From Trogon surrucura (Eukaryota > Chordata > Aves > Trogoniformes > Trogonidae): a stretch of 64,000 bases of DNA. Below the pieces are notes generated by a model that worked only from the letters and a program-made list of their open reading frames with translations, searched no databases and was not told the DNA's origin. The position numbers and the translations under genes are program-made. This document shows, one piece after another, positions 35,311-48,048 of the stretch (its first letter is position 1; each line of letters begins with the position of its first letter). Location of the stretch: the NCBI GenBank assembly GCA_020746105.1, contig CM036622.1:41455477-41519476 (forward strand), in the 5' to 3' direction.

Positions 35311-38300
35311 ACACTGCAGATTGTATTTGGTGGCCCTAGCAGTATTGCAAAATACGCTGTAGCTCTCATCTACAGAACAGCTCCCGACTTGAAGCAGTGC
35401 AGAATGCCTGGCAGCCCTGGGGCCATGGCAGGGAGGGATGGTGCCAGGGGCTGCTGGAGCTCTGCAGCCCACGTGCCTGGCTCTAGGGCTGCTCTGAAGT
35501 TCTGGCAGCTTGCTTTTGATTAGGAGTCCTCAGCTGGAGGGAAAACTCCTGTGTCCAGTCCAACCCACTCATCCCAGACAGCAGCAGTGTGAAATCACAC
35601 TCACAGATTTGCCAGTTCCCAAATCAAAAAAAAATAGCTCATACTTCCTGTGCGTATTGTAAAACTTCGGTCAACCACTCCTTTCTTTAGCCAGAACTGT
35701 GGCATTCCTGTTGTGCAAGGAGCATTTATCACTTGGAACATCCCCTGAACTGCAAGGGTGGAAAATGGTTATGGCCAGCCTGTTTCTCTGTGTAGGGAGA
35801 TGTTTGAAAATACTCTCCCCACACCTCCCTCTGTTTCTTTGACCCCATGTACTGTCACGACAATCTGGAGAAGTCACTTGTGTGTTTTTATTTTCATAAG
35901 GGTGAGAGGGAGAGTGGCTGAAAGTAGGATTTGGAACCCATCCCTGGATGTCCCACGTGAAATGCATTACCTAGCAAAAGCACCAACTTTGTGCCTTTAA
36001 AAAACAGGTGTGTTTTCCCACCAACTTCAACAGGTACCCAAATGCACAAAAGCTTTAAAGAATTGTCAGACAGCAGCAAGGATCTAAAAAACTGCTCTTC
36101 ATACCTTCCACAGCTGTATTTTCCATACAATTAAAAACAAGTCTTACACTCTTTTTGCCAATGGGATTTTGGCAGCTGTATGGAAATGACCTTTTTCCAG
36201 TCAGTAGTTCAACTATTTACAGAGGTGTGTATGGAGTAATACTGGTTCTTAAAGAAAAGAAATGCTAATATATGATACATGTCTAATATTTTCACATTTG
36301 TGTTGTTGGCTTTATTCTTTTCATTAAAAGCATTAAATCTTTCTTCTGGATTTTAAACTTATATTTTAAGGAACTGCAAAGCCATACCTTTAAGATTCTT
36401 ACCTGCTTTGCAAAATAAGGGTGACGGTGTTTTCTTTCATAGTGCTTTGAGAAATATTCATATCCTGGTAAAATATGCCACACTAGTTAATCTGGAGCTT
36501 CACTAAGCAAATGTGAAAGTCAAACTTTTTAAAAGAATGAAAAATACTTGAATTTTTAAAATCTCTCTGAAATGAGATGCCATCTTCTGCTCTTTAGTGC
36601 TTGGTTTGTCAGAAAGACCAGAAGTACAACCCATATTGACTTAGTCCTGTGCTGAGTGTAAATTCGCACAAAGAGGAGCAATTTAACACGTGACTGACCT
36701 TTTGCAGTGTGAAATGAAGAAATGCACTGTTAAGGTTGCCAGAGTGTGACAGGATGTTTAATCAGCTTCTTTGCTTTAAAGAACAGTAGGAAGGAGATGA
36801 TGTATTAAAGATGATAGCTTCTTGTAGATTTTAACTCGTAATGCCAGGATCTGAGTACAATAGCAGATTAAATCTCTGTAGGGAAACTTCCTACTGGACT
36901 TTCTATTTTTAGGTGTTTGTGGCTACTTCTTCCTTCACTTCTCACTAGTCCGCTTTTCTCCCTTGAAGACTTGAGTTGCTTTCTCTGAGATCTGCTTCCA
37001 AATTGATAATTTATTTCTGTTTAGACCAATCTTTTTTTTTTTCTCGATTTTGTAGTAAAAGGCAAAAGAAGACAGCGTAAATGGAGCCATATATTTTCCA
37101 ATTATATTTTATGCACACGAGGTAAATTCAAGGCTTTGAGCACTAAATATTTGCAGCACTATTAGCGTGTGTAACAGCACTGCAAACTTCCATGTAATAG
37201 TAATAAATCAACTCAGATTTGCTTTTGCAGCTGGACAAGTAGGATAGTCTGATGTCCTGTGCATTCAGCTTGTGCCTCGTGTTTGAAAACTGCCCGTAGC
37301 TGTGAGTGCCTCCTGCGAGGGACGCACACATCCCCAAGTCAGATGGCTTCACCTGGCTGGCGTTTCTCTCTGACCAACACTGACTGGTTCAAGAATAGCT
37401 CTGTATTTTAAGAACTGCATCATTTTTCTCTGCTATACTCTGTGCTCTCTCTTGAGAGATTAGTTTCCAGTAGGAGACCTGATTCTAATCTGTCTCAGAC
37501 CTGGCACATGTAGGATTATGATATTAATTTTAATTAGAATTAGACATTCTTCCTCTTCTCCGCTCTTCATCCTCAGTATGTCGCAGTTCTCTGCATCAGC
37601 ATCCCCTCACCCCTTATGTTTTCACTGTCTTTCAGAGGTCCGTTTTTGTGTCCATTCTGCCTTTCTATTCTAATTCAGGTGATGCATATGCATTTTTTAG
37701 GAAGTTTCAGCAACCACTTCTTTATCTGTACTTTGTATTTTTGGATCATACTTTCACGACTGAGCTTCCTCCTTATGCCAGTCAAGGTTCCTTATTTTTA
37801 ATAGGGTATATTAACATGGTGAAACAATTATAATATTACAGAAATATCCTCCTAATAGTCTTGTGCCTTCAGAAAGATGCTCTTCCTTTTCACTGCAGTG
37901 AATTTTCAGATTATTATTTTTCAACTAATCAGCTTCTCCTGTCCCTCTGATTCTACTGTCACCAGTCTAAAGCAGTGTTTGGCTTTTGCTTGCTCTTGAA
38001 CCCACTGGTGGAGTTCTCTATTCTAGTGGGCTCTTAAGTTACAAGTTTTTACTTCCTTGCTTTGCCAAAAGTACTCCAAATACCGCACAGCTACTGAGTT
38101 AATAGTGGCTGTGTTTTGTCCTTGTCCATTGTGGGGACGCAGCCAGATCAGAGCAAGAATTTAAGTCAAATGACTCTTAAAAGGTTGTAATCTTAGAAAC
38201 CTCCTTCTGAGGATGCAAGAGTGAATGTTGCCACTGACATTAAGCAGTCTTTGTTAGGCTGAGTCTCTAGCTCTGAGTAATGCCCATATCTTCAGCATCA

Positions 38301-41300
38301 GTTCTACCACCTGCCTCTTGCAATGCCAAACAGTACAGCATAGGCAGGGAGATGGCAATAGCTGATAGCACCCACCCGTGGTGTGCTTTAAGTGCCTTAA
38401 ATCTAAGAGAACAACGTGAGCACCTGCTAATAGAGAGGGGTAACTCCTGCTGTTCCTGCTGACATTGGGCCACCACAACCAGGACCTCAGAAGACAGAGG
38501 CCCAAGAAGCGAGGAAATGTGAGGAAGAGTGGCGGGATCACTGTGTGTTGGATGTGGGAGATCCTCTTTGCTCCCCTGACTTCTAGGCATCTCTTGGGTC
38601 CTGCTTGGATCCAGCTCAGGTTGTCTGGAAGATGGAATTAAATCTGTACAAAAATTTTGCTCTCTGTGTCATAAGGATTGTCAAAACCAAAAAATATAAG
38701 CGTTAGTGTATTAGTTTTTAGAATGGTGTAACTGAGGTAAAAGCATTAGCTGCTTCATTGAAACAAGTCTCCCCAATGATACCAGCATGTTACCCCTGCA
38801 GAGGACCCTCATGAAATGGGTTATAGTGGGTTATTTAAGGGACTATTCTTGAGAAGTGCAAGATTACGTCTTCAAAGGTTGTTTCTGTATCAGCTGTGGC
38901 AAAATACGTGTGTGCAACCATAGGAGGTTGTCAGAGGTTACACCAGTAGTTTCTGGAACAGAATTAAGGCAAAACAGGGACACACCAAGTTTTTGGAAGA
39001 ACTGGGATGAAACTTCTGAGTCCCTGTTGGAGCCGCAGGGTGTGAACCTTGCTGCAGTTACTTCTCCCCACCTACGTCCTAGCTGTGTACACAGTGACTC
39101 TGACAAAGGAGGCTACATTCAATAACAGTTTTCACTTTTTAAAAAAAAAAAAAGTATTAGCAGCAGCAAACGAACCTTCTGTAACTTCATAATCAGAGGT
39201 AACACGATAAGTAAAATGATGATCTGGGAAAAAACATTATGGAAAGTTCATTCACTGGTAAACAGCAATTTCATGCAAACTGAGGGTGCAGCCCACTGCC
39301 AAGCCCTGCCACTACCCTCCCTCCTTCCATCTCTTTTCCAAACCGAAACAAAGTCCATGAGTGTAGGAAGGGTAACTGCACTCCGCTTTCTGGCCATTGT
39401 AAAATGAGATTTCAGTTTTCCAGAGCCCTGAGTAACCTGTCACAGGTGCTGTGGAGCTTGGGACCCTACTTTGGGAATGGCTGTTTTGGATTTTGAATGC
39501 AAAATTAGGATAGCAGCTGTTAGCATTTAGCCTGGTATTTAGATGAACCTGGATTTTGGTGTGGAAACCCAATTAGTCTGAGATGACACTCCTTTTTTTC
39601 ATACAAAATAAAAATCATCATCAACTGCATAGATCTGTAACAAATTTTATTGACGTTTTGGGAGGTGCAAGCATTGCCAATGTTAATTAAAGTATTGTCA
39701 CATGCTTTGCCAGGATGGGATTTTGATATATTGGTGCATTTTCATACATGTTGTCTATATGCTAGAAGCACTCACTGTTAATCAGATGGCAGGTAGCCAC
39801 AAGTCATCAAGAGCCTCTCTCTGCGTTCCTCCCAGAAGCATGCTCAGTTTTATTTGCCTGCTTCCTAATGGAGGATCTCTTTGCCAGATAACTTGTGGAA
39901 ATACTTTTCCTGTATTTCTTCATACTTTTCCCAGTAGAGAGTATCTTTCAATTTCAACTCTTTTCCTTTGCCACTTTGACCCCAACACTGTTTTTTTCTG
40001 GATTTCCTGCATGCTTTGTTTTTCCAAGTTTCTGTTTTCAGTTTGTGATCATTCTTTTGCACTGCATCTGCCCATAATTTGCATTTCTCTGTTGTGAAAA
40101 GCCATTTTGTTACACTGAGGCTTTGAGTCAGGGGTGAATTCCAGTTTGGTCTGTTAGTCTCAAAGATAACTTTTGATCATCTAATTTCAATGCCTGAATG
40201 AGCAACCTGGGCTCCTGATAGAGCAAATGTAAATTTTCATAGAGAAGTCCAGATCACTTTGGTCTTACTGATCCTGGATCAGATTGTCCTAAGTTGCTTG
40301 GGGGTGCGGGAAGGTATGTCCTCAGGAAGGACTTTCTTTGTCTCTTGCTTTTTATGGAAAGTGATGATTCTATTGTGCTGTTAAAATTCTTCTGTCTTAC
40401 ATAGAAATATTAAAAGGCTAGATCCTGGTTTCTCTGTTTCTCAAAGCTATGGCAGTTGCAAAAAGATAAGAGTAATGGATTGGTAAATCTAGGAGTGGCA
40501 TGATGTATTGGGTTTGAGTAACTGTCATTACTCATCCAGTGCTACTGAAAATCTTCTGGAGAGCTTTTTTTTTTTGTCAGTACAGTCTCCACACGAGTTC
40601 TGGGAAGGTTGTGTCAAGGCTGAAGTGCTTATACTACAGTAGAGAATTCAAGCTTCATTATCACATCCCAGGCTGAAGGCACAGGCTACACAGGGACGAT
40701 TCTGGCCTTCCACTCTTCTTAAGATTATGAGTGATGCTGAGGCTCCTTTAGCTGGAGCTGCAGCACCAACCTTTCTTTGCCAAAATCCTTCGATGATATA
40801 GAGGAATCTCTACGGGGGAGCCTCACGAGCTGTTAAGCAAAGCCCCCTTCCTCAGCCTTCAGGGGAGGAGGGCATCTGGTCCAGGCTGAGGAAATGGAGA
40901 CAGAGAACCCTGTGTCTTTAAAAAAACCCACCCAAAACAGCCCAAACACCCCCCGAAAATGAAGGACCCCTCTATTTTCTTACAGCAGTCTGACAATTTG
41001 GCAATGCCCACCTTTCATCGTTGCTGTAGACAGTGCTGATCTCAAGGCATAGCATATGGCTTAACTATTGATTTGACTTCCATCTAAGATCTTCAAAACA
41101 AGATTATTCCAAGCTATGCGGTGCACATTTATACAGCCAGTATAATATTTTGCCTTTTCCTTGCCTATTAATGATAGCTAATTGGAGTAAAGTTGTCAGG
41201 AGGCCATTACCACCTGAGCCTTGTTGTTGTTTGGTTTTTTCTGACTTCATCCCTAGATCTTGCCAGGCTATGTGGGGCTGATGTATACATTTTCATGTAA

Positions 41301-41776
41301 TGTTCGTGGCAAAGGCAATCTGTCCTCTATTGCCTTCCATAAAGTGTGACTGGTTTATTTACAATATTAGTTTATAAAAATACACGCAGTGTGAGTGAAA
41401 ACTTGTTTCCTTACTGTAAGTGATCGTAACAAAGAGCTTTCCGGACTTGAAAGGCAAGGCAAGTAAGCATTACGCTATGATTTAGGTTTCTGCAGTAGGA
41501 AGTCTTTTAAAAGAGCTCGTACAGATCTTCTTTCTTAACTGACTGTGTTGACCTTTAATAAAGTGGTAGTAATTTTTTTTTTTTTTTTAGTGGTGCAGCA
41601 AGGGTAGTTTGGGTTTTTTTTTGTTTTTTTTTTTTTACTTCATGAGATTGTTCTTGCCTGTAGATTGAGAGTTGCTTCCTTTTGCTGCTGAAGGCTGAGA
41701 TTGCAAAGGAAGACTTACTGCAATCTATTTCAAGAATAGTCTGAGGAGGAGGAAATTCCCTTCTTGTTACTAATAG
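35311..41776. other. AT-rich non-coding stretch
   Basis: No supported gene. A GC-richer patch at 35390-35520 has no recognisable content. Pure A runs occur near 39139. Confidence 0.4.
41573..41636. repeat. two poly-T tracts
   Basis: A run of 16 T at 41573-41588 and an interrupted T-run at 41614-41636. They could be low-complexity sequence or the reversed tail of an old retroposed sequence; no parent is seen. Confidence 0.7.
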
Positions 41777-41815
41777 CTGATGCAGAACGCTCTGCCGGAG
41801 GAGGAGAATAGTTCA
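41777..41815 (+). CDS. candidate 39-nt internal exon
   Basis: A pyrimidine-rich acceptor (cccttcttgttactaatag) and a GTAAGT donor enclose 13 codons reading LMQNALPEEENSS, phase 0 to phase 0. This fits the phase-0 end of the 30.1 kb candidate. The upstream in-frame stop falls exactly in the acceptor AG, as expected for an exon edge. Its acidic, polar make-up would suit a linker or coiled-coil edge. Coding status rests on splice signals and phase only. Confidence 0.27.
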
Positions 41816-42357
41816 GTAAGTTAAAAAATTTATACAAAGTTTTCATTTCATGCATCTTGTGTAGAAGTTTTATTGTCTGTGTTGCAAACATAATGTTTTA
41901 TCCTCTTTGTTAAGGATTGAGGGAACTGTGAGTATTGTGTATAGCTTTGAATTCAGTAGCTACTAATTTGGTGTTACAGCAAGGGTGCAATGTTCTATTA
42001 GAAAACAATAGCAGATCAGGTACTGCTTGTATGGCAAAGCATCAACCTAAGCTGATGACGTACCTCTGAGAAACACTATCAGTGCATTTCTTTATGCAGG
42101 AGCTTGGATTAAGAGAGAGAGGTAATTTTGCCCATCCCTGCATCTGCAACATTCTTATCTTTTCTGGTATTTCAGGTTGCTTTAGGATACTTCCATCAAC
42201 AATGTAGAATCAAAGGCCCTGTTTTAAATATCGATAGCAGGGCAATCCAGACCTCCCTCAAGGCAGAGCTAGATATCCTAGGTGAGCGTATTAGAATGAA
42301 GGTGTTTGTCTAGACGCATTTATCTTTCACTTTAATTGAAAGTAGAGAGGTGTTCAA

Positions 42358-42401
42358 GGAATACCTAATTCTATACGGTGGAATACCTAATTCTGTACTG
42401 T
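42358..42401. repeat. 22-bp tandem duplication, two units
   Basis: GGAATACCTAATTCT followed by ATACGGT or GTACTGT, at 42358-42379 and 42380-42401. Confidence 0.85.
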
Positions 42402-43805
42402 ATCCAGAAGTGTGTGCTGTCATGCTGGAAGCAGATGGCACTGCAGGCTGTGCGCAGCAGACCTGGATGTGGAGGTGAGATGAAAGCCCTCATGCTCCTG
42501 CATTGCACGGTGAAGGTGCTCTGTTGCAGTGGCGGGACGGGTGTGCTGAAGTGGAGTGGGACCCCCTGGAGTCCCCTTGCCCCCTGCTTATTGTCCCCGG
42601 GGCTGCTGAGAGAGGAGGCAGCTTGCGTCAAGTGAGGCAAAGCCCGTGATCTCAGCCAGGTCTGGCACTGTCTGTAGGAAATTTGTCTTCACCCCAGTGG
42701 CTAGGAATCCACTGCTGCTTATGGGAGCAGTGCTCCTTGGTGGGAGCTGTTGTAGTAATGCCAAAGGGGCTCTACATCTCAAAAATCTTAAACTGTTGAA
42801 AATTCGCATTTCTTTTCCTTTTGCCACCCCTAAGAACTGAGGTTTGTTAAGCAGATGAGAGACTTTCTTAAATTTTCGTGCAGCAGAACTCAAAAGAAAA
42901 TAATTAAAAAAATAAAAAAGTTGCAGCGGCTTTTAAATGCTTCTGTGATTCTATGAACTGGAGATGGAAGAACCATCTTCTACCAGATAATTTATCAAAG
43001 TATTCTCTGCAACCTGTTGCTGCAGGTACAAAGTTAGTTTGCTCATGGAGCTGCTTGTATAGCGAGATGTACCACCCTCACACACTATCCCTATCACATA
43101 TATGCCAGCCTTCACGGAGAGACTCATTCCGGTGTTGAGTGTCTTGTCCCATGTTCTGTGTTGGGACTTGGCCAGATGGGACTTGTTTTTGCTTTTATCA
43201 TCCGCAGACAGTATCACCTTCTTAGAGTTTCTTAAAAATCTGTCAGATGTGCACACTGAAATGTGAAACTATTAATGTTAGTTTCATTCATGCATCCATT
43301 TAAGAAAATTATTACTACTTTTAAATGAAAACTAAATATTTAGCTGAGAGAGGATTTCTGCAATCCATTTTAAAGTATTATTTATTATAGTATGAATGGT
43401 GGTCTGAAACCCTTACCAGAATTCAGTGGACTGTTACACCACATGTTATACAGGAAATTCTTGCGCCTCTTGGTACATTTTGTAATTTAATTGATGATAA
43501 GCAATATAGAAAGGGGGAGACATGTTGTGAAACATACAGGTGTAGTTTTATTTTTGTGCCTGCAAGTGTATATATATGGTATAATTCAAAGTTTAATCAT
43601 GAGTAAATTGAGAATGTCAGATTGTCTTCCAGTCGATCAGCATGAATTTATGCAATTTTTGAAAAGTGTCAAATAACTAAAAATTGCAGCATTTTCTTTA
43701 TTTCACTTTTCTTACATCACTTTGTTCTCCTGTAAATTTAAGCCCTTGTATTTCTTGCAAGTGAAAGCCCAGATTTCAACGTTTAAACTATGTCTTTGAC
43801 AAATT

Positions 43806-44111
43806 TCAGGAATTCATGTGCCTTGCTTTCGTTTTTGCCCTACCACTGGAAATCCTGAAAGAAAATCGATGATTTATGTGTAAAACGTGTTTGGTGCTTT
43901 TAGTGTGTTTCAGGTATTCAGAAATTTTACAATTATCTTCTCCTTTAAATAGAAGTGCATCCATTGTCATTCCAAGTGCATTGTAAGGCAATTCTTTTTG
44001 TACTCGTAAACAAGCTTCCGTATGACAGTACTTTGAAAGTGTTTTTTTAAATTGTGCTACATCTGTGTTGGATGGTAAAAGCATTAAAAAACGTTCAAAA
44101 AACAAGCCCTC
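43806..44111 (-). CDS. protein-like open frame of unknown nature, minus strand
   Basis: About 100 codons stay open in a strongly AT-rich stretch where stops should be common. The product looks like a globular alpha-helical protein, with FFERFLMLLPSNTDVAQFKK near its start and ELPYNALGMTMDALLFKGED in the middle. A possible acceptor (ccattag|GAGGGC) lies at 44111. Third positions are mostly A or T, as in AT-rich large exons. There is no convincing donor and no recognised domain. It could be an exon of a minus-strand gene, a decayed processed copy, or chance. Confidence 0.22.
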   Translation of the reverse strand, partial: EGLFFERFLMLLPSNTDVAQFKKTLSKYCHTEACLRVQKELPYNALGMTMDALLFKGEDNCKISEYLKHTKSTKHVLHINHRFSFRISSGRAKTKARHMNS

Positions 44112-44892
44112 CTAATGGCCTCAAAATGCAGAGTATGTATACACCATATATATTCAGAACTGCCTATCTTTAGTTTAAATAGCAAACATAAAACATGAAT
44201 GTCCCCCTCAGCTTTCTCCACAAGCTTTATAGTCTTTCTCTGCCAAACTTCTTTTGTTCCAAGTTTCCAAGTCTGAGCAGAGACGGTTGTTTCCTTCCAC
44301 ACTCTGACCTGAGCTATTTGGGTGTCACCTTGTCTGCAGGGTGACCCGGCAAAATACCCGTGCCCCACACCTTTGCACCTTCTGTAGCTGCCCCTCACCA
44401 CCCTGCCCCAGGGCTGCAGAGACAGGGTGGCCGCAGCCCAAACCCGCCTGTCCGTGGTGCAAAGCCACGGGGTTTAGTTCAGTGCTGGAGCAGTGACACG
44501 GATGGGGCTGAAGAGTCGCAGCAGTGAGCAAGCGGGGTGGGTCTGCAGAACGAACGCCTTTGGTCACATCGCTTTGGGGTGGCCAAGTAGGAGAAATCAC
44601 GACCTGGCACCCGGATTGAGTGGTGGTGGCTTTGTGACAAGGAACGTGATAATGGGAACGGACTCACACTGAATCTGTGTAAGGGTGGCTGAGGCTGTTG
44701 AGGCCCAGAAGCTGAGTGTTGGTAAATTAAACCGGTGGCAGGCTGAGAGAGTCTGAGTCAGCAGAGTAATACTAGTTTAGAACTAGTTACAATTTTTTAC
44801 CTGATATGTGTTTAGAAGTATTGTATTCTGTGTAAATAAATTATAGTGTCTCTTCAGGAGACAGTACGGCCGTACGCGTGTAAAAGTTTCGG

Positions 44893-45386
44893 GCGCAGTT
44901 CTGGGCCCCTCACTGCAAGAGGGGCATCAAGGTGCTGGAGAGGGTACAGAGGCGGCTGCCAAGCTGGGAAAGGGCTTAGAACACAAGTGTTATGAGGAAG
45001 GGCTGAGGGATCTGGGGCTTTTTAGCCTGGAGAACAGGAGACTGAGGGGAAGCCTCATCACTCTCTACAGCTCCCTGAAGGGAGGTTGTAGAGAAGCGGA
45101 GGTTGGTCTGTTCTCCCTCGTGGTGGGTGATAGGATGAGGGGAAATGGATTTAAATTGCATCAGGAGAGGTTCGGGTTGGGTATTAGGAAGAATTTCTAT
45201 ACTGAAAGAATTGTCAGGCACTGGAACAGGCTGCCCAGGGAGGTGGTTGAGTCACCATCCCTGGAGGTGTTTAAGAGACGGGTGGATGTTGCATTGGGGG
45301 AGTCGTTTAGTAGGTTGATAGGGCTGGAGCAAAGGCTGGACTCGATGATCTTCTAGGTCTCTTCCAGCTGATACAATTCTATGATT
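44893..45386 (+). mobile_element. CR1 LINE 3' fragment, plus strand
   Basis: Starts in the ORF2 'gcagttctgggcccctcac' block and runs to the 3' tip (one ATTCTATG near 45377). Landmarks are 'ggctgagggatctggggct', 'gaggttggtctgttctccct' and 'ggaacaggctgcccagggag'. The frame 45120-45356 keeps [20 protein letters not shown]. It belongs to the same subfamily as the 26.9 kb copy and is 5'-truncated. Confidence 0.93.
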
Positions 45387-47399
45387 AAATAGAATTAAAA
45401 ACAGATTAAAGTTATGTGTATGTGAAAGCCACCTTGAGCATATATTACCAAGCTACATTAAATTTTGCCTTGACAGTTTAGCTTTGCCCAAGAAATGTAA
45501 TGTATTGAGTTTTCAGAGGCTTTAAGTCAGTCAACAGAATTTTTAGGTTGTAATTTTTGGGGTTTTATACAGACTGGTGAGATTCAATGTATTAAGAGGA
45601 AATTAATCCATCACTGGAAACCATGTGAAAATTACTTGTGACTTGGATTTAGATAAATTCTCTTCTTATTTCTGTGCTTATTGATTCATTTTAAGTATAG
45701 GAATAAAAATTGCTACGTTATATTACAATGGCTAAATTTTGGCAATAGTTCTGTAGAAAACAGACCATGTAAATGCAAAATCAGAATGGTGTGTTTTCCT
45801 AAAGCGCTACCATATGTTAGTTGATTAAGAAGTTGTAGGGATATTAGAAGATCTTGGCGCCTGGTAAGAAGGAGCATCTGTTTTCTAAGTATTTTATCTA
45901 CTGTGTGTAAAGACTTTGCCAAGTCAAGTTTAAGCTTTTTAGATTTTGTTTTGGTTTTGGGGGAGGTTGTTTGTTTGTTTGTTTGTTTGTATGGCAGCTA
46001 TAAATTCCTTGCGTATTTTTCTTTCCTTAGGCAACACTAATGCATTCTTGGGGTTTAAACCTGACCTTCTCTCTGTGAAGAAAATGCAGTAATATTAAGA
46101 AGTAATGCAGAATGTCCCACGTGTGTGTATTTTGTATGAGCAGTTCAAAGTTATTCCAGCATCACAGCTTGTATTTGGTGTAAAATTTTATGGTTTGTTT
46201 TGAAGTTTTTATCATCGACCAGACGTGAACCCTAGTAACTAAAGAGCAATTATAAAAGTTGAATTTTCCTTCAGAATTTAGCAGTTCAGTGATGGCACTG
46301 CAGTAAGTGTGCCAAGTGTGCAATGTCTGCATGCATCATCAGTAACTGCGAAAACAAGTGTCTTGAGTTTTAACGAAGTAAAATGTACCATCTTCCACTT
46401 AAGACGTATTTTGAGATCTTAAGTAGAGTTTAATCAGTCTTACTGTACTGGTTTGCAGCAGATTCTCTTGTGGTCTGGCTAGTTTTGGGGCTGTGGTGAG
46501 AGCCAACAGTCTGAGGCTTCACCCTGAAAACAAATGAGGTCTCAGAGAAATACCAGAGATTTTAAGTTGTTTCATGCTTGTCTTGCAGAGGCCTCCTGCT
46601 TCTCTGTGTTCAAGAAGATCACATGTTGAGATTTCTCAAACACAGCATCTAAAAACTCTTTTTTATCCAGGGTTAATAAATTTTTTTGACTTTTCTTTCA
46701 GACCGGGATCTTACCTTAGCACTCTGGTGGGCCTAGGTTTGTGCACAGCATTTTGCTCAGACTTACCTGGGAGGAGAAGGCTGAAGTAGGAACTGGCTGG
46801 CCTGTAGATGCTGCAGAACAGCAAGGATAAATGGTATAAGCTCTCTAGAGCTGTGCTGGCTCCCTGTCTGTGGAGTCCTGTATCATCTCTGATTTATGCA
46901 GCACTGCATGTCATCCTGTGTGGTTGGTTTTCTTCCGGTGGATGAAAGCAGGAGTTGAGGATAGATGAGGCTTCACAAGCTTCAGGTTTAAATATCAAGA
47001 GACTTTTCTCCCAGTTTGAGGGAACCTGAGCACGTTGACCCTTCAGAGCAGGTGCAACAAGCCTTTGGTACAAGGAATAGGTGCATCAAAGAAATAATTT
47101 CTCTCAACATGTTTTCAGTGGGAGACTCAGGTTTATGGAGAACAGCTTTGTTTTGGATCGAGATGTAAACTGACTGGGAATGTTTCTGTTTTGTTTGGCT
47201 GTTTTTAATTTGATTATGGATCCTCTGCCATGGGAGAGATGTCTTACAAATGCAGCCAGAGACACCCCTCTGGGGCAGCCTGTCTGTACACAGCTTTGCT
47301 CTCTTTCTCTCTTTTGACAGTCCCACCCATTCCGCTAGCTCCACTGCTAATGCAGTCGGTCCTTGCCTTGAGTGTCTCTGGAATAACTTCACCCTCAAT
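45387..47399. other. AT-rich non-coding stretch
   Basis: No supported gene. A (TTGT)6 microsatellite lies at 45967-45990. Confidence 0.4.
45967..45990. repeat. (TTGT)6 microsatellite
   Basis: Six perfect tetranucleotide units. Confidence 0.9.
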
Positions 47400-47509
47400 G
47401 ATAATTTCAGGAGCTGCAGAGGTACTGCCGAGCAGCTGAGCCGGGGCAGAGCCGGCCGGGCGCCCCACCTGGGTGCTGCCCACCCCCTCGCTTTTATCTT
47501 CCCTTTAGA

Positions 47510-47953
47510 ACACGAGGATGATCAGAAGGCTGGAGCACCTCTCCTATGAAGACAGACTGAGGGAGTTGGGGTTGTTCAGTCTGCAAAAAAGGCGGCTCTG
47601 AGGAGACCTTACTGTGGCCTTCCAGTAACTCAAGGGGGCCTACAAAAAAAGCTGGTGAGGGGCTTTTTAGGATGTCGGATAGTGATAGGACCAGAGGGAA
47701 TGGCTTAAAGCTAGAGATGGATCAGTTCACATGGGACGTTGGGAAGAAGTTCTTCACCATGAGGGTGGTGAGACACTGGCACAGGTTGCCCAGAGAGGTG
47801 GTGGAAGCCCCATCCCTGGAATTTTTTAAGACCCGGCTGGATGGGGCTCTGAGCAACCTGATCGAGTGGGAGATGTCCCTGCTCATGGCAGGGGGGTTGG
47901 AACTAAATGATCTTTAAAGTCCCTTCCAACCCTGACAATTCTATGATTCTATG
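47510..47953 (+). mobile_element. CR1 LINE 3' fragment, plus strand, third subfamily
   Basis: Landmarks are 'gctggagcacctctcctatg' near 47530, 'gataggaccagagggaatgg' near 47685, 'gacccggctggatggggctc' near 47830, and the 3' tip with two ATTCTATG units at 47938-47953. The frame 47672-47917 keeps the conserved LPREVVEAPSLEFFK block. The 'ggctggatggggctctgagcaacctg' 3' part differs from the other copies, so it is a separate subfamily. Confidence 0.94.
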
Positions 47954-48033
47954 CCACCCACCCGATCTCCTAAATGCACGCCGGGTCCTGCGTGGCCGTG
48001 ACCTGCGGTGGGCGCTACGGCGGGAGGTGCTGC

Positions 48034-48048
48034 CCAGGAGGGGGCAGC
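48034..48048 (+). promoter_or_regulatory. CTCF-like binding site
   Basis: CCAGGAGGGGGCAGC fits the vertebrate CTCF core with one mismatch and lies inside the CpG-rich block. CTCF sites act as insulators or loop anchors. This is one motif only, so occupancy is inferred. Confidence 0.35.

Larger units (their letters stand above)
41816..44892. other. mostly non-coding stretch
   Basis: Holds a 22-bp tandem duplication and a protein-like minus frame (both listed separately), and a GC-richer piece at 44340-44560 without recognisable content. An isolated 'ttctgtgattctatgaact' at 42938 resembles a CR1 tip, but nothing around it is CR1. Confidence 0.35.

Noticed and set aside
42938..42956. Isolated CR1-like tip 'ttctgtgattctatgaact'
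   Set aside because: No CR1 sequence precedes it; probably coincidence or an unrecognisable remnant.
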